This document shows positions 24,661 through 33,600 of a stretch of DNA of 64,000 nt, in pieces. The position numbers were made by a program, and so were the translations under genes. Numbering within the stretch: position 1 is the stretch's first letter; every line of letters begins with the position of its first letter. The notes under the pieces are model-generated. The model did not search any database. It had not been told where the DNA came from and saw only the letters and a list, made by a program, of their open reading frames with translations. This stretch comes from Nitrososphaerota archaeon (GTDB lineage: Archaea; Thermoproteota; Nitrososphaeria; Nitrososphaerales; Gagatemarchaeaceae), in assembly GCA_016200045.1 (NCBI GenBank), contig JACQFN010000008.1:1-64000 (forward strand), written 5' to 3'.

Positions 24661-26568
24661 TCAGCGGCCCAGGAGGACCCTGACCGCACTCGGAAGGAAG
24701 TCCTTCACTGGGAAGTAGAGGAAGAAGATCGCGAAGGCTGACGCGACGTAGATCAGGGCCATCTTCGAGGGGAACCAGTCGCGGGTCACGAAGTACGCGG
24801 CTCCAGAGGCTATCGCCGGGATCGCCGGGATGATGTAGAAGGGATACGTCACCCTTCCGTATGCGAAGAGCAGAAGGTACGGGATGTAGGCCAACAGGAA
24901 CCAGACCATCATGAAGGCGGCGGGCCTGAGCTCCCCTTCCAGAGGCGCGCGGGTCCGCCTCCACTTGACGAGCTGGTAAATTACGAGCGGGAGCCAGGCG
25001 AAGACGAGCCAGACCACTACAGCGTTGGTGGTCCCGTAGTAGCCTACCCCGACGTACGTGAACGGGGTCCCCCCCGCGACTGAGACCGTCACATTCGTGA
25101 TCAGATACCCCACAGGTGTGTAGAAGAGCAGCCAGTCGATTGGGAGGATGGGGGGTCCGCCCGGGGCGCCGGGGAACTTGCACCAGTATCCGGTCGTCGG
25201 TTGGCACTTCAGCACGTTGGCCGTAAGGCTCGCCCCGTAGGAGAACATGAAGTTCACCTGCTGATAGAACCACGGCTGGGCCGAGGAGGTGTAGATGGTG
25301 TCGAATAACTGTATCACGGCAATGAACAGGAGAACCGTGGGGATCAGCATCTTCGTCATCCTCGTGAGGAGGGACCTGACGGGACCCTGACCGAAGATCA
25401 GGTCATACCCGACGACCGCCGCGACGGAGAAGAGCGCGGTCTCCTTGGACAGCGCCGCCAGTGCGAAGAACACCCCTGACGCCACGTAGTTGTCGACCCT
25501 CCACAGAGAGGTCTTGCGGAAGTAGAATGTCGCCCCGAGGAGGGAGAAGAACACCGCGGGGACGTCGATGACGGCTATGGACGAGTGCACGAAGAACATG
25601 ATGTCCAGCGAAAACAGCACCGACGAGTAGCAGGCCAGCTTCTTGCCCCCTCCAAGGACGAGCACGAGGACGAAGAGGAGAGGGATGCTCAAAGTCCCCA
25701 GGACTACGTTGCCTATCCTCCAGCCGAGGTCGTTCACCCCGAAGACGGCCATCCCCCCGGCGATCAGGGCCTTCGCGAGGGGCGGGTGCTCGAGGTTGCA
25801 GCTGTCCGCATACTGCGCGCACTGTTGTCCGGTCAGGATCCCCTGGGCGGAAGGGACGTAGAAGACTTCGTCCATCACGCACCCGTAGACTGCCTTGTCA
25901 TCCCCCACCTTCGGAACGTGATAACAGTTCAGCAACTGATAGTTCACGGTGACGGTCGAGGAGGCGTTCTCTGCCGCGTTCCAGGAGCCGACGGTCTGGG
26001 TGACGTACCCGAGCGAAGCGGATTGAGACGGCTGGATGGGTCGGGACGGGGTAGGAAGGGGAGCAAGTCCGGAGGGTGGCAGCTCCCTACCGTCGAGGGA
26101 GACCGTCATTCCGGAGATCGCGCTCTCTCCAACGTCGGCGATGTGAAGGGTGAGGTTCGGCCCGACAAACGAAGAGACAACCTGAACGTTCGAATCGGAG
26201 AAGACGTGCTCGGCGTTTCCGCTCAGGCTGGACGATACGAACGTGGAGGGCGAGTTCACGACATAGAGATGGGCGAGAAAGACCGCCAGCGTAACGGTCC
26301 CCACGAGCAGAAACGACCTGCGCAATTCCGGACGCATGGCGTAGGCATGACGGGCCCCGGCCACCCCCGCGACGATTCCACCCGCAAGCGACACGACGGA
26401 GGCGACCTGCGACGCCGCCAACGCCCATTCCGACTGGGTCCTCGCGTTTGCAATCAGGATTACCAGCATCGCGAGGAGGGCGATCGCGGAAAGGAGGGCA
26501 GACCGCTTCAACAGAGGCTTCGCCCAGGTCGGAGGTGCAAGAACAGTGGTTCCTTCCCCGATAATCAC
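24661..26568 (-). CDS. PMT-type glycosyltransferase (dolichyl-phosphate-mannose protein mannosyltransferase like)
   Basis: A 635-residue polytopic membrane protein. Three hydrophobic segments precede an extracytoplasmic domain (about 110-225). Then comes the GT-C signature: acidic VMDEVFYVPSAQ (about 229-241) and EHPPLAKALIAG (about 263-274), followed by about nine more helices. Such enzymes move sugars from lipid-phosphate donors onto proteins outside the cell. A minus-strand CTTAAATC box (26590-26597) lies about 25 nt before ATG 26568; the same box can serve the divergent TGT gene. Confidence 0.85.
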   Translation of the reverse strand: MIIGEGTTVLAPPTWAKPLLKRSALLSAIALLAMLVILIANARTQSEWALAASQVASVVSLAGGIVAGVAGARHAYAMRPELRRSFLLVGTVTLAVFLAHLYVVNSPSTFVSSSLSGNAEHVFSDSNVQVVSSFVGPNLTLHIADVGESAISGMTVSLDGRELPPSGLAPLPTPSRPIQPSQSASLGYVTQTVGSWNAAENASSTVTVNYQLLNCYHVPKVGDDKAVYGCVMDEVFYVPSAQGILTGQQCAQYADSCNLEHPPLAKALIAGGMAVFGVNDLGWRIGNVVLGTLSIPLLFVLVLVLGGGKKLACYSSVLFSLDIMFFVHSSIAVIDVPAVFFSLLGATFYFRKTSLWRVDNYVASGVFFALAALSKETALFSVAAVVGYDLIFGQGPVRSLLTRMTKMLIPTVLLFIAVIQLFDTIYTSSAQPWFYQQVNFMFSYGASLTANVLKCQPTTGYWCKFPGAPGGPPILPIDWLLFYTPVGYLITNVTVSVAGGTPFTYVGVGYYGTTNAVVVWLVFAWLPLVIYQLVKWRRTRAPLEGELRPAAFMMVWFLLAYIPYLLLFAYGRVTYPFYIIPAIPAIASGAAYFVTRDWFPSKMALIYVASAFAIFFLYFPVKDFLPSAVRVLLGR

Positions 26569-26589
26569 AGCGGCCGTTCCTTCCGACTG

Positions 26590-26597
26590 GATTTAAG
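26590..26597. promoter_or_regulatory. Shared TATA element between two divergent genes
   Basis: GATTTAAG, which is CTTAAATC on the minus strand, lies 22-30 nt before ATG 26568 and 28-35 nt before ATG 26625. It best matches the minus-strand gene but may drive both. Confidence 0.5.
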
Positions 26598-26624
26598 ATT
26601 GCGGAGGCGTCGGGGTCCGCTGGC

Positions 26625-28103
26625 ATGCGTTTTGCGTTCGAGGTGAAGGAAAGCGATTTGCTCGGTAGGGTCGGGAGCCTCAGGGTCGGGGGGAGGTCAG
26701 TCGAGACCCCATGCCTGTTCCCGGTGATACATCCCGTCGTCCAGACGGTCCCCACTTCAGAGATCAAGCGCATGGGTTTCGAAGGCGTGATGACCAACTC
26801 GTACATCATGTACTCGCGGCGAAGGGAAGAGGCGGCGAAAATGGGGGTGCACCGGCTCGTCGACTTCGACGGAATGGTGATGACGGACTCGGGTGGGTAT
26901 CAGGTGCTGGAATACGGAGACCTGGGGATAGGAGTTCGCGAAGTCGCAGAGTTCCAACAGCGGATAGGGTCGGACCTGGCCGTCACCTTGGACAAGCCGA
27001 CAGGGAACTCGGAATCGAGAAGCTACGCCGAGGAGACGGTCCGGGAGAGCCTCAAGGGAGCACTGAAGACAATCAGAGACTTTCCCGACGACCCTACGGT
27101 CTGGGTCGGTCCGGTGCAAGGAGGGACGTTCCCCGACCTCCTGAAGAGGTCCGCCACCGCCCTGGTCAAGGCAGGCTTCCCGTTCCTCGCGCTCGGCAGC
27201 CCGACTCTGGTGATGGAGAGCTACAGGTTCGCGGACCTGGCCAAGATGATAGTGGCCACCCGGGAGTCCATTCCCTACTCTGTGCCTTTGCATCTGTTCG
27301 GGGCCGGGCACCCTCTGACGATGCCCCTTGCCGTAGCCCTGGGGTGCGACACCTTCGACTCTGCCAGCTACATCCTTTTCGCCAGAAGAGGGAACTACAT
27401 CACGGAGAGAGGGGTGGTCTCTCTGCGCCAGATGAAGGTCCTCACCTGCAACTGCCCCGTCTGCGTGGGAACCAGCGTGGAGGGCCTCCTTGGAATCCAG
27501 GAGCGCCAGCGGGCGACCCTGTTGGCGACTCACAACCTCTGGGCGCTGAGGCGAGAGGTGGAGGTGTGCAAGGAGGCTATCGCGGAGGGGAGGCTATGGG
27601 ACCTCGTCCAAGAACGAGCTACGGCTCACCCGCGGCTCTTCGAGGCTCTTGAGGTCTTCACGAAAGAAGGGCGACTCCTGCAGGAGGGGACCCCGGCCAT
27701 GAAGGAAAGGGGGCTCTTCGTAAGGGGCGGGGCTGACCTCGCTCGCCCCGAAGTATCGATCGCTAAGCAGCGCCTTGCGCGGGCCATTCGCAAGGGGTCT
27801 TCGGAAGCAGTAATACTAACAGGGCCGAATCCGCAATCGGCAAGAGCAGCCGGAAACAGCGAGGGTCGGCAGAAAGACTTCTTCAGGATGGGCCCGATCT
27901 ATGGGCCCTATCCGGTGGAACTAGACTTCGTGTATCCCTTCACGCAGACTGTTTCCTCCGAGGGAGTCTCCGGGGTCACTCTTGCGGAGGCGACGAAGAT
28001 GCTCAGGAAGCAAGGTTACGCGAGGGTCCGCGTGGAGGGAGCGAAAAGAAACACGCTTAGGAGTAAACAGAGGTCGAAGGCTGTTTCCCCTTCTCCTCCA
28101 TGA
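26625..28103 (+). CDS. tgtA: Archaeal tRNA-guanine(15) transglycosylase
   Basis: Exchanges G15 of tRNA for preQ0 in the archaeosine pathway. The TIM-barrel is clear: FDGMVMTDSGGYQVLEYGD carries the first catalytic Asp, GCDTFDSASYILFAR the nucleophile, and CNCPVC plus a downstream His are zinc ligands. The 492 residues extend beyond the barrel into a C-terminal region (GPYPVELDFVYPFTQT), but no PUA domain is obvious, so this is shorter than full-length euryarchaeal enzymes. Its 3' end overlaps the convergent PAC2 gene by 47 bp. Confidence 0.92.
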   Translation: MRFAFEVKESDLLGRVGSLRVGGRSVETPCLFPVIHPVVQTVPTSEIKRMGFEGVMTNSYIMYSRRREEAAKMGVHRLVDFDGMVMTDSGGYQVLEYGDLGIGVREVAEFQQRIGSDLAVTLDKPTGNSESRSYAEETVRESLKGALKTIRDFPDDPTVWVGPVQGGTFPDLLKRSATALVKAGFPFLALGSPTLVMESYRFADLAKMIVATRESIPYSVPLHLFGAGHPLTMPLAVALGCDTFDSASYILFARRGNYITERGVVSLRQMKVLTCNCPVCVGTSVEGLLGIQERQRATLLATHNLWALRREVEVCKEAIAEGRLWDLVQERATAHPRLFEALEVFTKEGRLLQEGTPAMKERGLFVRGGADLARPEVSIAKQRLARAIRKGSSEAVILTGPNPQSARAAGNSEGRQKDFFRMGPIYGPYPVELDFVYPFTQTVSSEGVSGVTLAEATKMLRKQGYARVRVEGAKRNTLRSKQRSKAVSPSPP

Positions 28104-28764
28104 CCTTCAGTTCTCCTTCAATCACTTCCGCCCCTTTGATCAGAGGCTCAGTGTTGGCCTTGAACCCGTACCGCCTGGAGAGGAAGTCGACCGCCGAGGC
28201 CGCCGCCCTCGGATCGACCCGCTCCGTGCTGGAGTAGGCCAGGACGGCGAATGACGGGAAGGACTTCATCTCGAAGTAGTTCAGCAGGGACGCGACTGGC
28301 CCCACTATGAGCCTGTCTTCCTCGATCGTGGGCTCGCCCGGCAGCCCCCCCTTCTCCATGAAAGCGCTCGTCATCGCAACCTTGTAGGGATGGTCGTCGT
28401 TCCTGAGCGACTCGTCCAGCCCTCCGACCAGAGCGACCTCCTTGACCCCCGCGTCCACGACCCATTCCGCCAGCTGCCTGTAGAATTCGTTCTCCCTCTC
28501 CCTGACCGGGGAGACCTCCGCCTTCAGAAGCGCAAGGTTTCCGGCTTGGAACACCTCGTACGGTGTTGATATCCCCCTGTCCGACTGCGCGGCCACGGCC
28601 GGGGCATGCTCGTAATCAATGAAGCACTTCCGCGAGGCCTTGAGCTCTGTCACGAGGAACTTCACGGACCAGTAGCCTGTCGCTCCGATCCCGTGGAACC
28701 CTGCGACGAGCGACAGGTCCGTCAGCCGCGCACCTTCCGGGTATATCTTCAAGGTCTTCGACAT
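28057..28764 (-). CDS. PAC2-family protein (proteasome assembly chaperone like)
   Basis: A 235-residue protein of the archaeal PAC2 family. Typical blocks are LVAGFHGIGATGYWSVKFLV near the start, VKEVALVGGL in the middle, VGPVASLLNYFEMK and the closing VDPRAAASAVDFLSRRYG. Eukaryotic relatives chaperone proteasome assembly; the archaeal role is unproven. It overlaps the TGT gene tail-to-tail. A CTTAAAG-like box lies just upstream of the ATG, inside the end of the sialidase-like gene, so it may have its own promoter. Confidence 0.82.
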   Translation of the reverse strand: MSKTLKIYPEGARLTDLSLVAGFHGIGATGYWSVKFLVTELKASRKCFIDYEHAPAVAAQSDRGISTPYEVFQAGNLALLKAEVSPVRERENEFYRQLAEWVVDAGVKEVALVGGLDESLRNDDHPYKVAMTSAFMEKGGLPGEPTIEEDRLIVGPVASLLNYFEMKSFPSFAVLAYSSTERVDPRAAASAVDFLSRRYGFKANTEPLIKGAEVIEGELKVMEEKGKQPSTSVYS

Positions 28765-28782
28765 CCACCGTTTGTCCTGTCT

Positions 28783-31308
28783 TTAAGCTGGAGGAGCGGC
28801 GGGGGCGGGCTGCTCCGGGGGGGCCGGACTTTGAGGCGGGCTCGGAGGAGACGCGCTTCCGCGGTCTGACGTCTTGCTCGCTCCGCCCTTCCTCAAACCG
28901 AGGATGAGGGTCAGGACGGCTACGACGGCAACGGCAACAAGCAGGTACTCGACCAGTGCTATCGTCGACGCGGCCCCGGAGAGAGAAGACGAGAGTCTCG
29001 ACTCGAGGTCCGAGATTGAAGAGCGGAGCGACGAGTTCAGCCCCTGGATCTGCGACCCAAAGCTCGAGGTCAGCGTGGATACCTGCGTCCTGAGCCCAGC
29101 GACAGACGAGTTCAGGCTCGAGAAGCCGGCGGAGACGCTCTGGCCTATCGAGTCAACCTGGCTCTTCAGGGAATCCAAGGTCGACTGGATGGGAGAAAGA
29201 GACACCTGTCCCACCGGGAGCGAGGCGCTCGCCGCAAGTCCGTTGGAGTCCTGGGCCAACGCGGTGTAGACCTGGCTCTCGAGGTTTGGGACTGTGAAAT
29301 TGCCAGCCACGTTCCCGTTCTGGGGGACGTTCGAGGACGCAAGCACGACCTTGGAGCCGCCCCAGTCTACGGAGACCTGGAAGGCCGAGCCTGGGGTGAA
29401 CCCGGACGCGTTGTACGATACGACACCCCCGGGGGGAGTGCCAGTCGGCGCAGCGCTGAGCGAGAAGCTGGTCGCGGCCTCCCCCGACCTAGCGAGGAAC
29501 GGGTCGGTCTGCGGGGTCCCCTGCTCGTAGGCGTAGTTGCCTGTGAAGAGTACCAGAAGCTTCCCGCCGTATGCGGCCGCGGACAAGTAGTCTCCGTACT
29601 GCGGGGTAATGAGGGAGCCCCCGAACGGAGAGAGGTAGTCGAAGAGACTCGGGTCAGCGTTGGGTTCGTTGGACACGCTGGTGACTCTTACGTCGGAAAA
29701 TGTCCCGCCGTGGTCGTGCGAAACCGCGGCCATCACGTCGAGGCGGTGGTTGAAGGGGTCGAACTGCGATGAGTAGTAGGCTACAATCACTGCCCCCGTC
29801 TGTGGGTCGACCGCCACCGCTGGCTGTATGACTACCGCCTCCTGAGAGATCTCTTGCGGGACCGACCAGTCCACGCCTCCGTTAGAGGAAGATAGGAAGA
29901 AGACCGCCGAGGACCCGCAGTTCCCCGGGTTGTCGGCCACTGTCTCAGGGATATCAAGAACGTAATAGGTCCCGGACGTGCATAGCGCGACAGCGAAGTA
30001 TAGCGTGCCGGCGGGCTGGCTCCCGTCCGAGACGAAGGATATGACCGAAGACGCCCTGAACTGCTCCGTGGCAAACCCCTGAATTACGAGTTCGCCAGGC
30101 AAGTCCGTGGCGCCTCCCATGAAGCTGACCACCGCATGGGCCGTTCCGAACGACCCCCCTCCGGGAGTCGACGACCTCGTCTCGCAGTCGACCGGGCCGA
30201 GGGTGACGTCGGTGCCGAAATTGCACCAAGCGACCTGTACAGTCCCGTCGGTGCTGGTCACGACAGCGGAATAGCCGGCGTACTTGTCCGCGCCCGAGAC
30301 GACCGACGCAGAGGCCCCTGAAATCATGACGCATGTGAGCGACGGGCTGCACCTGGCGACGAAGGCCGAGCTGGTACCGTCCGCGTTGAAATGGTCCCAA
30401 GATATGTAGACGCTGCCGAAGAACGGGGAGCTCGGGTTCGTGTCCACCGCCAAGGTATCCTTGTCATCGAAGGTGAACGTCCCGCAGAAGCCGAATATGC
30501 ACTGGTACGACAGGTTACCGTAGACGAGTTTCGATGTCCAGCAGCTGTTGGTCGTCGCTGCCGAGTCTGGGGTAGCGCAGGAATACGCGGGGTCCCACAG
30601 GTGCGCGTTCGACTTTGCTACCATTACCCCGTTCGCCCCCGTGTCCGGGTCGATGGCGAGGGAAGAATAGTAGACCGTACCGTCAGGGGCCGTCCCCACC
30701 CACGGGTCCCCCCATGGAACGAGGTACCCGGTCGCGGAGTGGTGCGAGGTCAGGTTGGTCTCCGACTGGGCGAGGCCGGGTAGGTCGTCGCTCTTCAGCA
30801 CGGTCGCTCCTCCGTCGATCGAGACGGCGAACCCGCTGAGGGATTCAGTGTAACCGTCGGGGCAGTCGGCTGTGTTTAGGTAGGGGCATAGGAAGTAACG
30901 CCCGTCGTTGTAACTCCCGATCACGTGGTCGGGGTTGGAAGGGTCGACCGCGACGGCAGTCTCGCTCTGGGGCATGTAGCTGGAATCTTCGATGAAGCGG
31001 GTCAGCCCCGTAGGCACAGTGTCAGGGCCCGTCAGGGCCAGGGGGGTCCTCGGTGAGGATGCGGAGGCGAGGCTGAGGTACGAATGCATTATCGCGATCA
31101 GGCCCATCTGGGAGATCGGCGCGTGATAGACCGACGCGGCGCCAGGGTTGTATGACACCGCCTGCCCAACCGCAGCGGACGGGTTCGCGGCCTGAGCAGG
31201 GAAGGACCCGAAGGCGAGGAGCGAGATCAGCGCGACGACGAGAACACGGCCAGATGCAAACAAAACGCCGGCCTTTCTTGGCTCTGCTATTTGGGGTTTC
31301 GCAGGCAA
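28783..31308 (-). CDS. Large cell-surface sialidase/BNR-like beta-propeller protein
   Basis: An 841-residue protein with a signal peptide (about 18-42, ending FPAQAA) and a large region of BNR/Asp-box-like blades (VSIDGGATVL, SSNGGVDWS, SHDHGGTFS). A beta-sandwich at about 620-700 is followed by a predicted coiled coil (about 705-785, many SLxSQV and SLNSSV heptads), one membrane helix (about 789-811) and a Pro/Ala-rich tail. It probably projects from the membrane on a coiled-coil stalk. Whether it is a true glycosidase cannot be judged; ligand binding is equally likely. Confidence 0.75.
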   Translation of the reverse strand: MPAKPQIAEPRKAGVLFASGRVLVVALISLLAFGSFPAQAANPSAAVGQAVSYNPGAASVYHAPISQMGLIAIMHSYLSLASASSPRTPLALTGPDTVPTGLTRFIEDSSYMPQSETAVAVDPSNPDHVIGSYNDGRYFLCPYLNTADCPDGYTESLSGFAVSIDGGATVLKSDDLPGLAQSETNLTSHHSATGYLVPWGDPWVGTAPDGTVYYSSLAIDPDTGANGVMVAKSNAHLWDPAYSCATPDSAATTNSCWTSKLVYGNLSYQCIFGFCGTFTFDDKDTLAVDTNPSSPFFGSVYISWDHFNADGTSSAFVARCSPSLTCVMISGASASVVSGADKYAGYSAVVTSTDGTVQVAWCNFGTDVTLGPVDCETRSSTPGGGSFGTAHAVVSFMGGATDLPGELVIQGFATEQFRASSVISFVSDGSQPAGTLYFAVALCTSGTYYVLDIPETVADNPGNCGSSAVFFLSSSNGGVDWSVPQEISQEAVVIQPAVAVDPQTGAVIVAYYSSQFDPFNHRLDVMAAVSHDHGGTFSDVRVTSVSNEPNADPSLFDYLSPFGGSLITPQYGDYLSAAAYGGKLLVLFTGNYAYEQGTPQTDPFLARSGEAATSFSLSAAPTGTPPGGVVSYNASGFTPGSAFQVSVDWGGSKVVLASSNVPQNGNVAGNFTVPNLESQVYTALAQDSNGLAASASLPVGQVSLSPIQSTLDSLKSQVDSIGQSVSAGFSSLNSSVAGLRTQVSTLTSSFGSQIQGLNSSLRSSISDLESRLSSSLSGAASTIALVEYLLVAVAVVAVLTLILGLRKGGASKTSDRGSASPPSPPQSPAPPEQPAPAAPPA

Positions 31309-31383
31309 TTCGGATTTCCTCAGCCTGTCGTGGCAAAGCCTCGAGGTTCACGAAGGCAATAGACTGTCAACGTTTCGGTCCTG

Positions 31384-31913
31384 TTAAGGCAGGGTTTGCG
31401 CCAGGCAGACCTGAGTCGTCCCGTAGGCGACGGATGTCTGATTCATTACGTTCGACGGAGGCTGAATGCTCAGAACCAAGGTCAAGTTTGAGGCGTCCAA
31501 TTTCTGGGCTTCGGCACAGAGGGTAATCCCGTAGGTGCTAGTTCCGCTGACCGTGACCGACTCGTTCGCTGGGGCATGGCCGTAGAAACTGCCTGACTCC
31601 ACGAGTTGACCCGATTCCGGGCTTCCGAGGTAGCCTTGGTGCGTCGCTCCCCAGGGCCCACTGTAATTCACAAAGATGGGGAAGGTCTGGTTGAAGAAGT
31701 AAGGGCAGCCGACATCCCCGGTGTTCGCGCACGATGTGAAGACCGACGTCGTGTTCGTGTAGACAGTGACAGTTCGCAGGACGGGCGACTGTGAGGTGAC
31801 CGTCCTGGTTGTGTTGTCGAACTGCCGACTCGGCCTTGTTCGATGAATGCGAGTGAAGCGAAGATCATTGTCAACAGGATGAAAACGCCCAATATCAGGT
31901 CCTTGGTTCTCAT
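31384..31913 (-). pseudogene. Frameshifted secreted protein
   Basis: ATG 31913 opens a frame with a good signal/anchor segment (MRTKDLILGVFILLTMIFAS, then LAFIEQ). That frame then turns into implausible Arg/Ser sequence. A second frame carries a sensible mature part from about 31830 down to TAA 31384 (QFDNTTRTVTSQSPVLRTVT, later CPYFFNQTFPIFVNYSGPWG), with cysteines and N-glycosylation-type NxT sites. Together they make one protein of about 175 residues broken by a single frameshift around 31815-31845. The stop codon lies inside the 11-bp repeat at 31380-31390. Confidence 0.65.
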
Positions 31914-32000
31914 GCCTGGGTCCGCCGTTCGAAGAGATTGCAGCGGCGACGTCACTTAGGCATTGAGGTGAAGGGACGGTTCTGCAGAGTTCTCACTCGG

Positions 32001-32429
32001 TTAGGGGTAATTTGGCCCGGTAAGATTGGGGAGCAAGTTGCCGTATTCGTACCAATTGAGGGCATAAACAGCCGATGCGAGAAACATGACCATCATAGGA
32101 AGATAGAAGCTCCAACTTCTTTGGCGGTTGATGTAGAGTCCCAGAATGGCTACCGGAAAGCAGGTCAGAGTTGAGATGATTGAGGCCACCATTCCGTTTA
32201 GGTCTCCGATACACACTGGGTAGGTCTCATAGACATATCCTCCTGACTGGTAATAGCTGCATCGGCCCGAATTGAGGTCGCCCGCGCCAGACAAGTAGAA
32301 CAAGAGTAAGACAAGCGTTAGAAGGACTGTAATCACCGCCAATGCCGAGGCGATTCTCTTGGTAAAGCCCACGCCTTTGCTTTCGGTCTTCAAGGCTTTA
32401 GGCTCTTCTCGATGCGACCCATCTTCCAC
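32001..32429 (-). CDS. Three-helix membrane protein, unknown function
   Basis: A 142-residue protein with a charged N-terminus (about 1-24) and hydrophobic segments at about 27-48, 80-99 and 108-125. A short extracellular loop between the first two carries two cysteines (RCSYYQ, YPVCIG) that could form a disulfide. It lies between the inverted repeats at 31380 and 32479. No family recognised. Confidence 0.55.
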   Translation of the reverse strand: MEDGSHREEPKALKTESKGVGFTKRIASALAVITVLLTLVLLLFYLSGAGDLNSGRCSYYQSGGYVYETYPVCIGDLNGMVASIISTLTCFPVAILGLYINRQRSWSFYLPMMVMFLASAVYALNWYEYGNLLPNLTGPNYP

Positions 32430-32529
32430 TTAGTTAGCAGGCAAAGGGCCTCCACCTCTCCGCTGAGTCAGCAACCGCGCCTTAACAGGGAGAACTTGGA
32501 GGCCCAGCAACCGTCAACCTAACAGAGCC

Positions 32530-32607
32530 TTTTTCAGGGTTCTGTTAACTTGGGAGGCCACAGCCTCCAATCTCCGATTTCTGGAGCCTGTTAACTGACT
32601 GGACATG
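32530..32607. repeat. Left end of the IS: target duplication, outer and inner inverted repeats
   Basis: TTTTTCAG (32530-32537) is the left copy of the target duplication. GGTTCTGTTAACTTGG (32538-32553) is the outer terminal repeat, and CTGTTAACTGACTGGACATG (32588-32607) an inner repeat that starts 50 bp inside. Both repeats are exact inverted matches to the right end. GGTTCTGTT is the typical IS6-family tip. Confidence 0.92.
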
Positions 32608-32648
32608 CCTTCCGCGTTGTTTCTTGGTTCCAAAGACACTCAGACGAA

Positions 32649-32780
32649 ATGGTCGTATCGGGATTCGGCATGATGGTAGTCGGGACACTTCTGCTATTCC
32701 GACCCTACGAATTGGGGCTCTGGCTTGTTTGTGGAGGGGCGGTCGTCACCGCAATCGGCGGGGGGTTCAGGGCGGATTGA
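32649..32780 (+). CDS. 43-residue hydrophobic microprotein inside the IS
   Basis: ATG 32649 to TGA 32780 encodes VVSGFGMMVVGTLLLFRPYE and a second hydrophobic stretch, a two-helix hairpin pattern. It faces the membrane-protein gene tail-to-tail and overlaps its last roughly 76 bp on the opposite strand. No promoter is obvious. It may be real cargo or a chance frame. Confidence 0.35.
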   Translation: MVVSGFGMMVVGTLLLFRPYELGLWLVCGGAVVTAIGGGFRAD

Positions 32781-33445
32781 GCCTCCTTTCCCTTTGTCAA
32801 ATCAATCATGGTGGAGAATGCCTCTACGAAAACAAACAGGATGATTATGTAAGTCAAGGCCGTTTGAATCCGTGCATTCTTGGCGTTTTGGATGTCAACG
32901 AAGGATGCTACCGGAATCTTGTATTCGCTGTAAGTGTGGTCAACGCCCGTATTGTTCTCGAAGAAAATAGACAAAGTGGGCGAGTATTCCCCCGCCACAG
33001 GGAACACTATGGTATCCCCACTCACTATGCTCGCGGTGAGGACTCGATTGACCGCTGGCCCAACAAAGAGGACTACCTCTGGGAAGTTGCTGACAAGGCC
33101 CGTCTCATTCGACCATTTGACATTCGCATAGACCGCGCCGCTGATTCTGACATAGACAAACGCGACATTAAGACAATCGTTGAAGACTTCAGCGTGTGCG
33201 GTGTATGCTCTTACAGATGTGTTTGCCGCGAGAATCCCGTCATCTTTGAGTTGAATACTCACTTGGACACAGACCGGCCTTGTGTTGTCCGGATAGGTGA
33301 GAGTAAGAGGAACAAGCGTGGGTGGCGGGGCTGGATTGAGGAAGTTGTAGTTATCGGTTTGGACATCGGAGATGTAAGATATGCTTCCAACAACCAAGAC
33401 CATGAATACCCCGAGTCCCGCCCATCTGGTCTTCCTCAGATTCAG
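32705..33445 (-). CDS. IS passenger: membrane-anchored protein, unknown function
   Basis: From CTG 33445 (LNLRKTRWAGLGVFMVLVVG) the protein is 246 residues: a basic start, an N-terminal helix, a long extracytoplasmic beta-rich domain (about 35-190), a second helix (ALTYIIILFVFVEAFSTMI, about 202-220) and a Pro/Thr/Ser-rich tail. The first ATG in frame (33403) would cut the first helix in half. CTG overlaps the stop of the RHH gene as CTGA, the same geometry as ATGA couplings elsewhere here, hence the choice. No family recognised; its presence in an intact IS makes it cargo. Confidence 0.6.
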   Translation of the reverse strand: MNLRKTRWAGLGVFMVLVVGSISYISDVQTDNYNFLNPAPPPTLVPLTLTYPDNTRPVCVQVSIQLKDDGILAANTSVRAYTAHAEVFNDCLNVAFVYVRISGAVYANVKWSNETGLVSNFPEVVLFVGPAVNRVLTASIVSGDTIVFPVAGEYSPTLSIFFENNTGVDHTYSEYKIPVASFVDIQNAKNARIQTALTYIIILFVFVEAFSTMIDLTKGKEAQSALNPPPIAVTTAPPQTSQSPNS

Positions 33446-33579
33446 TCAGCCTTCTGCTTGAAGTATTCACCCAGAACTGCCCTTGCCGCCTCGGGAATTG
33501 TCTCCAATTTCCGCGCTTTGCGCTCTTGGTCGAGTGCCTTAAGCATCTCCGCCGAGACCGAAAGCATGATTCTCTCCAT
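33442..33579 (-). CDS. 45-residue ribbon-helix-helix regulator inside the IS
   Basis: The short ORF MERIMLSVSAEMLKALDQER, then ETIPEAARAVLGEYFKQKAD, has the strand-helix-turn-helix plan of RHH repressors. A Shine-Dalgarno-like GGTGGAGGTGG precedes ATG 33579. It lies between the element's membrane-protein gene and a promoter region dense in TAGG boxes, which also faces the transposase, so it probably represses both directions. Confidence 0.72.
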   Translation of the reverse strand: MERIMLSVSAEMLKALDQERKARKLETIPEAARAVLGEYFKQKAD

Positions 33580-33600
33580 CAAACTGGTTCCACCTCCACC

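Larger units (their letters stand above)
31377..32529. mobile_element. Possible old non-autonomous relative of the neighbouring IS
   Basis: CCTGTTAAGGC (31380-31390) and GCCTTAACAGG (32479-32489) are exact 11-bp inverted repeats, and CCTAACAGAGCC (32518-32529) resembles the outer tip of the neighbouring element. They enclose one frameshifted secreted-protein gene and one membrane-protein gene, with no transposase. No matching target duplication was found, so this is tentative. Confidence 0.3.

Noticed and set aside
25585-26646. A 353-codon plus-strand frame opposite the PMT-type gene
   Set aside because: Typical high-GC antisense shadow: Arg/Gly/Asp-rich, no domain, fully inside a well-supported membrane-protein gene.
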